From the NCBI RefSeq assembly GCF_003001675.1, contig NZ_PVYW01000015.1:1-64000 (forward strand): DNA of 64,000 nucleotides, in the 5' to 3' direction. Positions 53,488-62,586 of this stretch are shown here, one piece after another. Position 1 is the stretch's first letter. Every line of letters begins with the position of its first letter. Source of the stretch: Cohnella sp. SGD-V74. GTDB lineage: Bacteria; Bacillota; Bacilli; Paenibacillales; Paenibacillaceae. The notes below the pieces were generated by a model that did not search any database, had not been told where the DNA came from, and saw only the letters and a list, made by a program, of their open reading frames with translations. A program made the position numbers and the translations under genes.

Positions 53488-54963
53488 TCACTTCAGCAGC
53501 TTGGCGGCTTCGGCGAGCGCCCTCTGCCACTGGGCGTCGTTCGCGCGGTCTTGAAGGGCCGCGTACAGCTTCTCCTCCAGCCGCTGAGCCGTCTCCGCAT
53601 CGACCTCTCCCGTGGGCGGCAGTGATTCGTCCTTCTGAAAACGTTCGACGGCCTCTCTCGTTTTTGGGCTGTAGTAACCGTCCGAACGATCGGCCGGATA
53701 ACCTACGCCCGACAAAATCGTCTGCAGATTCTCGACGTCCCCGCCGGTCGAGTCCGGCTTAAGCACCCGGTCTCTCGGCAGCCTCCACGCCAGGAAGTAA
53801 TCCGGCTGGGCAACCCGGATGTCCGGCTCGATCCCTTCCTCGTTGATCCACGTTCCGTCCGGAAGCAGCCACTTGTACACCGTCAGCTTGATCAGGCTGT
53901 CGTCGCCCAGCTCTCCGTTGAAATGCACCTGGACGGTTCCTTTGCCGTACGTCGTATCGCCGACCAGCAACGCTCCGGCCGACTGCTTGAGCGCTCCCGC
54001 CAAAATTTCCGAGGCGCTGGCGCTGCCTTTGTTGATCAGCACGACCATCGGATACCGCTTGCCGTTTTTGGCCCCGTGCTCGGCGACGTCCACTTTGCGA
54101 TGCCCGTCCCGGTACTCCGACTGCACGATCGGTTTGCCTTTCTCCAACAGCAGATCCGCGACTTCGACCACCGACTGGAGATAACCTCCCGGGTTATTCC
54201 GCACATCGATCACAAGCACTTTCAGCCCTTGCCGCTCCATCGCCGCGAGCTCTTCGGCCACTTGCGCCGACGTCTCGTTCGTGAACTGGTTAATGAACAG
54301 ATGTCCGATGCCGTCCGCCCCGATCTCCGAGCTTACCGTCTCCGGATCGATCCGATCGCGAACAAGCTCCAGGTCCAGCGGCTCAGATCTGCCCGCCCGC
54401 TGCACTTTCAGCTTCGCCTTCGTTCCCTTCGGCCCTCTGATCTTGGTGACGGCCTCGCTCAGAGTCAAGCCGTACAAGCTCTCCCCGTTAATGGACAGCA
54501 GCACGTCCCGCGGCTGCAGTCCCGCTCTCTCCGCGGGAGATCCCCGGATCGGCGATTCGACGACGACGGTTCCGTTCTCGATTCTCAGCTCGGCACCGAT
54601 GCCGGTGAATGCGCCTTGAAGCGCATCCATATACTGTTCGGCTTCGTCTTCCGGCTTATACACCGAATAAGGGTCGCTTAGCGATTCGACCATGCCCTGC
54701 ACCGCTCCGTCAAGAAGCTTCTTGCGGTCGGCAGGAAGCAGGTAGCGCTTCTCGATCAGCGACATGGCTTTATTGAGCTTGTCGACTTCGTCCTGACGAA
54801 GGCCCTCTTGCTCCTGGCCGGCTCCGCCGTCTGCCAACGCGCCCTTCGACATCCAGTTCCACCCCGGAAATTCAAGGACGGCATAGGTCGCGACGCAAGC
54901 GGCCACTGCCGTTAGCGCCAACATCGCCGCGACTGTGCGACCTCTGAACCACACGTACCCCAC
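53488..54963 (-). CDS. ctpB: Carboxyl-terminal processing protease CtpB-like
   Basis: 491 residues. An N-terminal signal or anchor (VAAMLALTAVAACVATYAVL) is followed by a PDZ domain (about 110-200; SPAERAGLQPRDVLLSING), the S41 Tsp protease domain with catalytic Ser316 in GSASASE and Lys341 in TTYGKG, and a C-terminal peptidoglycan-binding domain (LQTILSGVGYPADRSDGYYSPKTREAVERFQ). This set matches CtpB and CtpA of Bacillales. CtpB activates the sigma-K checkpoint by cutting SpoIVFA during sporulation; the substrate here is inferred. Upstream in the same direction are the M23 peptidase, ftsX and ftsE genes. Confidence 0.93.
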   Translation of the reverse strand: MGYVWFRGRTVAAMLALTAVAACVATYAVLEFPGWNWMSKGALADGGAGQEQEGLRQDEVDKLNKAMSLIEKRYLLPADRKKLLDGAVQGMVESLSDPYSVYKPEDEAEQYMDALQGAFTGIGAELRIENGTVVVESPIRGSPAERAGLQPRDVLLSINGESLYGLTLSEAVTKIRGPKGTKAKLKVQRAGRSEPLDLELVRDRIDPETVSSEIGADGIGHLFINQFTNETSAQVAEELAAMERQGLKVLVIDVRNNPGGYLQSVVEVADLLLEKGKPIVQSEYRDGHRKVDVAEHGAKNGKRYPMVVLINKGSASASEILAGALKQSAGALLVGDTTYGKGTVQVHFNGELGDDSLIKLTVYKWLLPDGTWINEEGIEPDIRVAQPDYFLAWRLPRDRVLKPDSTGGDVENLQTILSGVGYPADRSDGYYSPKTREAVERFQKDESLPPTGEVDAETAQRLEEKLYAALQDRANDAQWQRALAEAAKLLK

Positions 54964-55023
54964 TCCCCGAAATTCGCCTTATGGTTAGATTATGACAAGC
55001 TTAGTTCATTTAGACGAATGCCG

Positions 55024-55073
55024 TCAATAAAAGAAAACAGCCGATTCCCGACGAATCGTCGGACGTTCGGCTG
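55024..55073 (-). terminator. Terminator of the ftsEX-M23 unit
   Basis: Minus strand: CAGCCGA (55073-55067) pairs with TCGGCTG (55044-55038), with an inner CCGACGATTCGTCGG stem, followed by TTTTCTTTTATT. It closes the ftsE-ftsX-M23 unit ahead of ctpB. Confidence 0.9.
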
Positions 55074-55085
55074 CCCCTTGTCCGT

Positions 55086-56255
55086 TTACTTCAAATAAGG
55101 CGCCGGATCGACCGGCTCGGAGTTTTTGCGGACTTCGAAGTGCAGGTGATTGCCTGTCGATTGTCCCGTCGATCCGACAAGTCCGATTTTTTCTCCGCGT
55201 TTGACCGTGTCGCCTTTTTTGGCCAAAATTTCGCTCATGTGCCCGTACAGCGTCCACAAGCCGCCGCCATGGTCGATGATGACGCAGTTGCCGTACCCGC
55301 TCCAGGACTGGGCCACGATCACAACGCCCGTCTCGGCGGCATAGATCGGCGTTCCCTTCGGCGCGGCCATGTCCATTCCGGCGTGAAGCTTCTTGGAACC
55401 CGTAATCGGGTGAATCCGATAGCCGAACGGGGAAGACAGCCGGTATTCCGACTTCAAAGGCATGCCCAACTTGCCTCCCGTATAGTAAGTCTTAATGCGG
55501 TTCTTCTTCGCTTCCAGCGCCGAAGCCTGCTTCGCAAGCTCCGTGAGCTGCTTGGCCGATTCCTCGCTGATCTCTTCCAGCTCTTCGATCTCTACCGCCA
55601 GCTTGGCGATCAGCACTTCCTTGTCCTTCTCTTCCTGCTCCAAGGACGCCTTATGCAGCTCGATCTCTTCATAAAGCTTGCGGATTTCTTCAAGCTCCTG
55701 CTCGCTCTGCAGCTTAAGGGAGGCAACCTCGTCCGCGTACTTCTTCTTCTCATCGAGAATGTTGCGGTCTTGGGCGGCGATCGCTTCCACCGCGTCGAAC
55801 CGATCGAGGAAATCGGAGAAGTTCGCCGCGCTCAGCAGCACGTCCAGAAACGATACCGGCCCCGCCGTATAAGCCATCTTGACCCGGGAAGCCATCAGTT
55901 GGTCGCGGTTGTCGCGCTGCTTGATCGCGTTCTCCAGCTCGACTCCGGTCTGAAGAAGCTTCTCTTCCGCATCCATGATTTTCTTTTGCGTATTTTGCAA
56001 TCTGACCTGTACCGTCTCGATTCTTGCCAGCAGGCTCTCGATGTCCGCCTTCGTCGCTTCCTGCTTGCCCGTCAGCTCTTGAACCGTCTTCTCCGCATAT
56101 TTCTGGTTGTTGGACGCTCGGTCCATATCCTTCTTGAGCTGCTTGAGATCTTGCTCGATCTTATCCAGCTCCGACTGGGCTTGTCCTTCATAGGGTCTGC
56201 CGACCAGGCCGACAACCAACAGCATCGCGATCAGTACCAACAGCTTCTTGTTCAC
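55086..56255 (-). CDS. Murein hydrolase of the EnvC/M23 type
   Basis: 389 residues. A short signal peptide (MNKKLLVLIAMLLVVGLVGRPYEGQAQS) is followed by a coiled coil of about 210 residues (EQDLKQLKKDMDRASNNQKYAEKTVQEL onward) and a LytM/M23 peptidase domain. The zinc and catalytic residues are all present: His and Asp in KLHAGMDMAAPKGTPI, His in LWTLYGHMSE, and HLHFEVR. In EnvC itself these are lost, so this protein should cut peptide cross-links directly. It sits after ftsX (44-bp gap), as expected for a hydrolase activated through FtsEX. The coiled coil should dock on the FtsX loop. Confidence 0.9.
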   Translation of the reverse strand: MNKKLLVLIAMLLVVGLVGRPYEGQAQSELDKIEQDLKQLKKDMDRASNNQKYAEKTVQELTGKQEATKADIESLLARIETVQVRLQNTQKKIMDAEEKLLQTGVELENAIKQRDNRDQLMASRVKMAYTAGPVSFLDVLLSAANFSDFLDRFDAVEAIAAQDRNILDEKKKYADEVASLKLQSEQELEEIRKLYEEIELHKASLEQEEKDKEVLIAKLAVEIEELEEISEESAKQLTELAKQASALEAKKNRIKTYYTGGKLGMPLKSEYRLSSPFGYRIHPITGSKKLHAGMDMAAPKGTPIYAAETGVVIVAQSWSGYGNCVIIDHGGGLWTLYGHMSEILAKKGDTVKRGEKIGLVGSTGQSTGNHLHFEVRKNSEPVDPAPYLK

Positions 56256-56299
56256 AAGGCTCCTCCTCCGGAAAGCGTAGGCATTTTCCCATTATCGTT

Positions 56300-57217
56300 T
56301 TATACCCTTAAATATCTGCGAACCGAGATTGTACTTCCGAATATCCCGAGCACGGTTCCCAAGCCGATGATCGAACCGCCGACGCTGCTCATGACTTCAT
56401 CCATCGTGGCGAACTGGATCATGTACAAGCCTACGGTCGCACTGGTCGACTCTACCAGCTGCGAATAGCCGAACATCAGGATCGCCGCGCTCAGCAGCGA
56501 ACCGAAAAATCCGATGATCGCCCCTTCGATGAAAAACGGCCAACGGATAAAGCTGTTCGTCGCTCCGACCAGCTTCATGATCGAGATTTCCCGGCGTCTG
56601 GCGATAATCGTCATCTTGATCGTCGTCGAAATCAGGAACATCGCCATCACGGTCAGGCCGAGCACGATGACGATCCCGATGTTGCGGACCGCGTTCGTGA
56701 TGCTGAACAGCTTCTCGATCGTGTCTTTGCCGTATTTGACCCGCTCGATCGACTTCTCGGGATCGGTCAGGTTGATCGCTTCGATCTGCTTGGCAATGTA
56801 GGAAATCTGCTGCGGGTCGAACGCTTCGATCTCGAAGGAATCCGGCAGCGGATTGTTCTCCGCGTCGTAGCCGTCGAGGGCGGCCCGCCCTTCCTCGCCC
56901 ATGCTGTCCCGGAACCGCTCCAGGCCTTCCGCCTTGCTGACGAAAGTAACGGTCTTGACCTCGGGAATGCGCTTGAGCAGCCTCTCGATCTCCTGCGCTT
57001 TCGCTTCGGTCGTATCGGTCTGCAAATAGACGTTAATTTGAACCTGACTGTCCAATTGATCCGCCAGCTTGCTGACGTTCATGGCCAGCAGCATGAAAAC
57101 GCCGAGAATGAACAAGGAAACGGCGATAGAGCTCATGGAAGCGAAAGTCATCCAGCCGTTGCGGCCGACGTTCTTGAAGCCCTCCCGGATGTGGCGGAGA
57201 ATGGTGCTAAATCTCAT
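56300..57217 (-). CDS. ftsX: Cell-division ABC transporter-like permease FtsX
   Basis: 305 residues, four transmembrane helices: one near residues 22-45 (MTFASMSSIAVSLFILGVFMLLAM), then a large extracellular domain (QVQINVYLQTDTTEAKAQEIE), then three more from about residue 180. The FtsX motif RRREISIMKLVGATNSFIRWPFFIEGAIIGFFGS is clear. It couples ATP hydrolysis by FtsE to a peptidoglycan hydrolase outside the membrane; the M23 protein encoded next is the likely partner. It overlaps ftsE by 11 bp. Confidence 0.95.
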   Translation of the reverse strand: MRFSTILRHIREGFKNVGRNGWMTFASMSSIAVSLFILGVFMLLAMNVSKLADQLDSQVQINVYLQTDTTEAKAQEIERLLKRIPEVKTVTFVSKAEGLERFRDSMGEEGRAALDGYDAENNPLPDSFEIEAFDPQQISYIAKQIEAINLTDPEKSIERVKYGKDTIEKLFSITNAVRNIGIVIVLGLTVMAMFLISTTIKMTIIARRREISIMKLVGATNSFIRWPFFIEGAIIGFFGSLLSAAILMFGYSQLVESTSATVGLYMIQFATMDEVMSSVGGSIIGLGTVLGIFGSTISVRRYLRV

Positions 57218-57893
57218 AGCCGTATTCCCCTCTCGCCTGATCGCGAACGATGGTTCCCCGCTCGATGGCGATAACGCGCTTGCGCATCGTGTTCACGATC
57301 TCTTTGTTGTGGGTGGCCATGACGATGGTCGTGCCGCGAAAATTGATCTCCTCCAGCAGGTTCATAATGCCCCAGGACGTCTCGGGATCCAGGTTGCCCG
57401 TAGGCTCGTCCGCTACGATTACGGCGGGATTGTTCACGATCGCCCGGGCGATCGCCACCCTCTGCTGCTCTCCCCCGGACAGCTGGGCCGGCAGGCTGCC
57501 CGCCTTATGCTTCAGTCCGACGAGCTCAAGCACCTCCATCGTACGGCGGCGAATGAGCCGGCGCGGCGTCTCGATGACTTCCATCGCGAACGCCACGTTC
57601 TCGAACGCCGTCATCTTCGGGAGCAGCTTGTAGTCTTGGAAAATGACCCCGATGTTGCGCCTGACGTACGGAATTTTGCGATGCTTCAGCTTTCCTATAT
57701 TAAAGCCGTTAACCGAGATCTGCCCCTTCGACGGGTACTCCTCCCGGTAGATCAGCTTCATGAAGGTGGATTTACCCGCGCCGGACGGACCCACGATGTA
57801 AACGAATTCGTTCCGATCGATCACGACGTTGATGCCTTGAAGAGCCGTCGTGCCGTCTGCATAGGTCTTCCAGATGTCCTGCATTTCGATCAC
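57207..57893 (-). CDS. ftsE: Cell-division ATPase FtsE
   Basis: 228 residues. It starts at GTG 57893 with AGGAAGTG upstream; an ATG 9 bases on is the alternative. It has a full ABC ATPase set: Walker A GPSGAGKSTFMK, Q-loop VIFQDYKLL, signature LSGGEQQRVAIARAI, Walker B VIVADEPTG and switch His in VMATHNKEI. It forms the FtsEX complex that controls cell-wall hydrolysis in division or elongation. First gene of ftsE-ftsX-M23. Confidence 0.96.
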   Translation of the reverse strand: MIEMQDIWKTYADGTTALQGINVVIDRNEFVYIVGPSGAGKSTFMKLIYREEYPSKGQISVNGFNIGKLKHRKIPYVRRNIGVIFQDYKLLPKMTAFENVAFAMEVIETPRRLIRRRTMEVLELVGLKHKAGSLPAQLSGGEQQRVAIARAIVNNPAVIVADEPTGNLDPETSWGIMNLLEEINFRGTTIVMATHNKEIVNTMRKRVIAIERGTIVRDQARGEYGYEI

Positions 57894-58224
57894 GGTATCA
57901 CTTCCTGTTAAGATTCAGACTTTAGATACTTCGACATCATGCCCGATTTTCCTCTCTTTGTCGATCAATTGCCCGGGAAATCTGTCGAAGTTTCCTGCTC
58001 CGGGCCTTGCCGCGCTTGGGCTTTCGTTATTTGTTTAGAATTTTTTAATTTTTGGCAAGAACGAATCGGGGAAATCGAAGTATAACTGATTAGAAACATT
58101 TTACAGACGCGCGCATCGTCATTCCCGTCGCTGCGGCGGGTAGAAAACGGCGATCCCGCAGACGCTGTAGGTAAGAGAAATCATCGATTCGACGGATAGC
58201 AATGGCAAGGGGAGGGGCCGAAGG
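57894..58224. other. Intergenic region between divergent ftsE and VanW gene
   Basis: 331 bp without a convincing gene. It must contain promoters in both directions. A short AT-rich patch lies at 58026-58056. TATAAC at 58081 could be a -10 for the plus-strand gene, but no -35 has acceptable spacing. I see no riboswitch or repeat here. Confidence 0.5.
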
Positions 58225-59772
58225 ATGAAAAAGTTAGGATTGATTGCTCTTATCGCGATTTTCTTGCTGATCGGGGCCGGCGTCGGAAGCGCGATGAGCT
58301 ACGGAAGCGACGAGACGCTGCCGGAAGGCTTCAGCGTGGGCGGGCTTGACTTGGGAGGAAGAACTCCGGAGGCGGCCTTGGAAACGATTCGGGCGCGAAT
58401 CTCCGAAGCGCAGGCCGTGCAGGTGTCGCTTGATCCGAACAGCCTTGGCGGCCCGGTCAAAGCAGTTGCCGCCGAAGGAACGAGCGCAAGCGCGGGCGTT
58501 CCGGCTGTGACTCTCGGGGAGCTCGGCTTAAGTATTACGGCGGACGCGGCAGTCAAAGCGATCGAGCGCCATCTCGATTACTCTTGGTGGGAACGGGCCA
58601 AGCTGCGCGCGTACGGCGAACGGGGCGCTGCCTACGGCATCGACGCGACATGGGATTCGGAGCGGCTGGAGCAAGCCGCTAAGCAAGCTTGGGGAGATCT
58701 GATTCAGGAAGAGGGGGCCGATGCGAGCCGAACGATCGACGAACGGGACAATGTCGTCTACACGCCCGAGAAGCTTGGCCGAAGAATCGAGCTGGGTCCC
58801 GCGATCGAAGCGATCCGGAAGCTGACTCCGTCCTCTTTGACAGGATCGGCCGGTGAAGCGCGGCTCGTGCCGGCCGGAATCGTGGAGACGCCTCCGGAGA
58901 TTACCGTCGCCAAGCTGAAGGAGGATGGGCTCGAACGCAAAATCGTCGAGTTCACGACGTCGTTCTCCACAAGCGGCGAAGGACGCTCGCACAACGTCAC
59001 CGCGGCGGCCCTGGCGCTTAACGATACGCTGCTGCAGCCCGGGGAAGTATTCGAATACGGCAAAATCGTCTCCAAGGCCGAGAAGGAATACGGCTATATG
59101 GAAGCCCCTGTCATTCTGCGGGGCAAGCTGACGCCGGGCATCGGCGGCGGCATCTGCCAGGTGTCCAGCACGCTGTACAACGCCGCGCTGCTGGCCGGGC
59201 TCGAGATCGTCGAACGCCGCAACCACTCGCTGCCGGTCAGCTACTTGCCGCGCGGGCTCGACGCCACGTTCGCGGACGGCTACGTCAACTTCAAGTTCCG
59301 CAACTCGACCGGCAAGCAGCTGCTCATCCGCACCGTCGTAGCCGACAAGACGGTTACGGTCAAGCTGTTCGGAACGATGGACGACAAGGTGATCTACAAG
59401 ACGGAAACGGCCCAATTGAAGGTGAACCCGCCGAAAACGGTCTACGTCGCCGACCCGAAGGTCGCGCTCGGCAAGCAGACGCTGCTGCAGAAAGGCGAGA
59501 ACGGCTATGTCGTCGAGGCTTTCCTGGTGAAGCAAGTGGACGGCAAATTCGCGGAGCGCAAAAAGCTGTCCAAGGACACGTACCGCGCGCAGGACACGCT
59601 CATCGCCGTGCACCCGGACGATCCGCGGCTGCTGCCTCCGGGCGCCGGTCAAGCTCCGGGCGAATCGGGATCCGGCTCGGGTTCTGGATCGGCTCCGGAC
59701 GCTCCGGCACCGAACGAGACCCCGATTCCCGGCGACGGCATCGAGGACGGCATTCTCGTGGAGCCGGTGTGA
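58225..59772 (+). CDS. VanW-family protein with N-terminal membrane anchor
   Basis: 515 residues. A transmembrane anchor (LGLIALIAIFLLIGAGVGSAMSY) comes first. A peptidoglycan-binding-like (YoaR-type) region occupies about 30-230 (GFSVGGLDLGGRTPEAALETI; GELGLSITADAAVKAI). The VanW domain is at about 240-390 (FTTSFSTSGEGRSHNVTAAALALND; PGEVFEYGKIVSKAEKEYGYMEAPVI; GGGICQVSSTLYNAALLAGLEIVERRNHS). A C-terminal tail is rich in Pro, Gly and Ser. VanW proteins occur in vancomycin clusters and widely in Firmicutes; their activity is not established, but they are thought to touch the cell wall. GGGGAGGGG precedes ATG 58225. Divergent from ftsE. Confidence 0.85.
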   Translation: MKKLGLIALIAIFLLIGAGVGSAMSYGSDETLPEGFSVGGLDLGGRTPEAALETIRARISEAQAVQVSLDPNSLGGPVKAVAAEGTSASAGVPAVTLGELGLSITADAAVKAIERHLDYSWWERAKLRAYGERGAAYGIDATWDSERLEQAAKQAWGDLIQEEGADASRTIDERDNVVYTPEKLGRRIELGPAIEAIRKLTPSSLTGSAGEARLVPAGIVETPPEITVAKLKEDGLERKIVEFTTSFSTSGEGRSHNVTAAALALNDTLLQPGEVFEYGKIVSKAEKEYGYMEAPVILRGKLTPGIGGGICQVSSTLYNAALLAGLEIVERRNHSLPVSYLPRGLDATFADGYVNFKFRNSTGKQLLIRTVVADKTVTVKLFGTMDDKVIYKTETAQLKVNPPKTVYVADPKVALGKQTLLQKGENGYVVEAFLVKQVDGKFAERKKLSKDTYRAQDTLIAVHPDDPRLLPPGAGQAPGESGSGSGSGSAPDAPAPNETPIPGDGIEDGILVEPV

Positions 59773-59879
59773 GCGTACCTCGCCCGCTCCGGGAACGGGA
59801 ACCGGAAATTCCCGGACCTCTACTTGTCACCAGGAAATATGACGCCTTTCATCATGATCGTAACAAAGCCCTCCGTTGC

Positions 59880-60884
59880 TTATCCCTGGGGAAGCTCGAC
59901 ACGGGCTTCCTCTTTTGCAGACTGCAAACACGCGCCGATGACCTTCATGTTGGCAACGGCATCTGTCGGATCAAAGGCAAGCGGCTCTGCGTTCAGAATG
60001 CTGCGGGCAAACCTGTCGACCTGCAGGCGATAGGTGTTCAAGGCTTCCGCCTGTTCTTCCCTCCGCTCGCCCTTCACCGTAACTGAATAATTCGCGGTCA
60101 AGCCCGGCCATGGAAGGAAGGCAGCCGGGATATCGATTCGCCCATCCGTGCCGATGATTTCCACCGTGTCGCGGAATTCGGCCCTCATCCCGCACTGGAA
60201 GGTCATGTTCAGCCCGTCGCCGAATTCCAGCAGCCCAGCCGTCATCAAATCAACATCGCCATAATCCGGAGAAACCAGCGAACGAACGGTTGCGGCCTTT
60301 GGCTCCCGGCCGAGCAGCAGCCTGCCGGCGCTGATTAAATAGCATCCGACGTCGTACAGGGCCCCTCCTCCCATATCGGCTTTCAACCGAATGTTATCCG
60401 AAGCGGGACCGATATTGAACGTGAACGTGCCTTGCAAACCCCGCAACTCGCCGATTTCGCCGGAACGGATGATCTCGAGGATCCGATCATAGCGCGGATG
60501 ATAACGATACATGAACGCCTCGGCAAGCTTTACTCCATGCTTCCCGCAGGCATCGACCATTTGCTCCGCTTCGCGGACGTTCAAACTGAGCGGCTTTTCG
60601 CAGAGAATATGCTTGCCTGCTTCCGCCGCGCGGATCGTCCATTCGTGGTGCATGTGATTCGGCAGCGGGATATACACCGCGTCGATGCTGTCGTCGGCCA
60701 GCAGCGCTTCGTAACTGCCGTAAGCCTGCGGGATGCCGAGAGACTCCGCAGTCCGCCCAGCTTTGGACTCATCCCGGCTGGCTATGGCCGCAACCGCTCC
60801 AAGCTCGGATTGCCGGATGGCCGGAATGATGTCGTTTACCGCGATTTGCGCGCATCCCAAAATGCCCCAGCGAAGCTTCTTCAT
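59880..60884 (-). CDS. Gfo/Idh/MocA family oxidoreductase
   Basis: 334 residues. NAD(P)-binding Rossmann fold (KLRWGILGCAQIAVNDIIPAI), then the EKP motif in HILCEKPLSLNVREAEQMV and the family's YDVGCYLISAGRLLLG segment in the substrate domain. It resembles glucose-fructose oxidoreductase or xylose dehydrogenase-like (GFO) enzymes; the substrate is not determined. GGGGGAG precedes ATG 60884 by 5 bases. It is downstream of a ribose-type ABC transporter gene set in the same direction, so sugar or polyol metabolism is likely. Confidence 0.9.
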   Translation of the reverse strand: MKKLRWGILGCAQIAVNDIIPAIRQSELGAVAAIASRDESKAGRTAESLGIPQAYGSYEALLADDSIDAVYIPLPNHMHHEWTIRAAEAGKHILCEKPLSLNVREAEQMVDACGKHGVKLAEAFMYRYHPRYDRILEIIRSGEIGELRGLQGTFTFNIGPASDNIRLKADMGGGALYDVGCYLISAGRLLLGREPKAATVRSLVSPDYGDVDLMTAGLLEFGDGLNMTFQCGMRAEFRDTVEIIGTDGRIDIPAAFLPWPGLTANYSVTVKGERREEQAEALNTYRLQVDRFARSILNAEPLAFDPTDAVANMKVIGACLQSAKEEARVELPQG

Positions 60885-60916
60885 GCGTTCTCCCCCTGAA
60901 TTTCCTAGACGGAATG

Positions 60917-61063
60917 TTATCGCTTGATCGAAGCGATTTCTTCGTAATGGGTAACTTTCATTTCTTCGGCCAGAAGCTCCGACAGGTTGGCGATCAATCG
61001 TTTCGTGTAAGGCCGTCCTCGTTCTCGACGTTCGGGATCATGCTTTTCAGCGCTTCCCTCCAT
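60917..61063 (-). CDS. Possible small protein or gene remnant, 48 residues
   Basis: The 194 bp between the ABC ATPase and the oxidoreductase hold an open frame of 48 codons on the minus strand, from ATG 61063. It ends RLIANLSELLAEEMKVTHYEEIASIKR and is charged and helical. There is only a weak ribosome site (GACGGAG, very close). It looks like the C-terminal end of a larger protein, so a leftover of a deleted gene is as likely as a real small gene. I do not recognise a family. Confidence 0.3.
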   Translation of the reverse strand: MEGSAEKHDPERRERGRPYTKRLIANLSELLAEEMKVTHYEEIASIKR

Positions 61064-61078
61064 CTCCGTCAGACCGGT

Positions 61079-62581
61079 TTACTGTTGAATGGCATGCTGC
61101 AGGATTTCCTCGGACGGGATGTCGTCTCCGTTCAGTTCTCCCGTGATCCGGCCGTCCTTGAGCACGATGATGCGGTCGCAAATCGCCATGAGTTCGCTGA
61201 GTTCCGAAGAGATCAGAATAAAGCTGTTCCCTTGATCGGCCAGCCGCCGGATCATGTCGATGATCTCGCCTTTGGCGCCGATATCGATGCCCGCGGTGGG
61301 CTCGTCCATCATCAGCACTTTCGGCCCGGTTTCCAGCCATTTGGCGATGACGACTTTCTGCTGGTTTCCTCCGGATAAGAGGGAGATGACTTTGTTGCTG
61401 TTGTCTGTTTTTATGGCAAGTTCACCGATTTTGGATTGAACAATGTTTTCCACGCGTTTTTTGTCCAAGCCCAGACCCTTCTTCAACTTGTCCACGACGG
61501 GCAAGATCATGTTGTCCTTCACCGTGTGGATCAAGACAAGGCCTTGTCTTCTCCGGTCTTCGGGGATCAAGGCGATGCCGGCATCGATGGCGTCTTTCAC
61601 CTTCCGGATTTTAACGGGCTTATGATCCACGATAATATCTCCGCTTTTCGCGGGGTTGATGCCGAAGATCGCTTCGGCGATTTCCGTTCTTCCGGAACCC
61701 ATCAATCCGGCGAAGCCGAGCACTTCGCCTTTCTTCAGCTCAAAACTGACGTCCTTCAGTTTGTCGTTAATGTGCAGGTGTTTGACTTCCAAAACGTTGG
61801 CGTTTGACGGTTTTCTCTCCCGGTGCATTCTTTTGAACGCCTTTTCGACCGTCGTGCTGCCGAGCATGTGATGGATGATGGAGTCCATGCTGAAGTTGTT
61901 GGTGTCGTCCGTGATGATATGCTGACCGTCTCTCATGATGGTGATGGAGTCCGTGATCTGAAAAATCTCATGCATCCGGTGGGAAATGTAGACCATCGTG
62001 ACGCCTCTGGCCTTGAGTTTCCTGACGATGCCGAACAGGATTTGGGTCTCCGTTTCCGTAAGCGACGCCGTCGGTTCATCCAAGACCAGTATCTTGGCAT
62101 CCTGGGATAAAGCTTTTGCGATTTCGACCAGTTGGCAATACCCTACGCCAAGCGTGTTGACTACCCGGGAAGGATCCAGATCGATTTCGAATTCGCGAAG
62201 CAGTTCTGCCGCTTTTTTCTCCATTTGGCGGTTGTTGATGATGGGTAAACCTTTGGCTCTCGGCTTCTGGTTCAGGAAGATGTTTTCCGCCACAGTCATC
62301 GTCGGGACCAAGCTGAGTTCCTGGAAGATCATGCGGATCCCGTAACGGCTGGAATCCTGCGCGGAATCGAACTTCACCGGGTCACCGCCGATCCGGATCG
62401 TTCCTGAGTCCGCCGTATACACTCCGGTCAGAATTTTCATCATGGTGGACTTCCCGGCGCCGTTGCCGCCCACCAGCGCATGCACTTCGCCCTTCTTGAT
62501 TTTCAAGCCTACGTTCTTCAAAACCTTGACGCCGTTGAACGATTTGTTGATGCCGTCCATCTCGAGAATATACTCGCTCAT
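61079..62581 (-). CDS. Ribose/galactose-type sugar ABC transporter ATPase
   Basis: About 500 residues from ATG 62581, with GAGGTGA 6 bases upstream. It has the duplicated ATPase layout of the RbsA/MglA (CUT2) family. The N-terminal half has Walker A GGNGAGKST, signature TLGVGYCQLVEIAKAL (variant) and Walker B ILVLDEPTASLTETE. The C-terminal half has the degenerate P-loop GLMGSGRTEI, signature LLSGGNQQKVVIAKWL and LMMDEPTAGIDIGAKGEI. It powers import through the permease encoded directly upstream; the permease stop and this start are 5 bp apart. Confidence 0.93.
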   Translation of the reverse strand: MSEYILEMDGINKSFNGVKVLKNVGLKIKKGEVHALVGGNGAGKSTMMKILTGVYTADSGTIRIGGDPVKFDSAQDSSRYGIRMIFQELSLVPTMTVAENIFLNQKPRAKGLPIINNRQMEKKAAELLREFEIDLDPSRVVNTLGVGYCQLVEIAKALSQDAKILVLDEPTASLTETETQILFGIVRKLKARGVTMVYISHRMHEIFQITDSITIMRDGQHIITDDTNNFSMDSIIHHMLGSTTVEKAFKRMHRERKPSNANVLEVKHLHINDKLKDVSFELKKGEVLGFAGLMGSGRTEIAEAIFGINPAKSGDIIVDHKPVKIRKVKDAIDAGIALIPEDRRRQGLVLIHTVKDNMILPVVDKLKKGLGLDKKRVENIVQSKIGELAIKTDNSNKVISLLSGGNQQKVVIAKWLETGPKVLMMDEPTAGIDIGAKGEIIDMIRRLADQGNSFILISSELSELMAICDRIIVLKDGRITGELNGDDIPSEEILQHAIQQ

Positions 62582-62586
62582 ATCGT

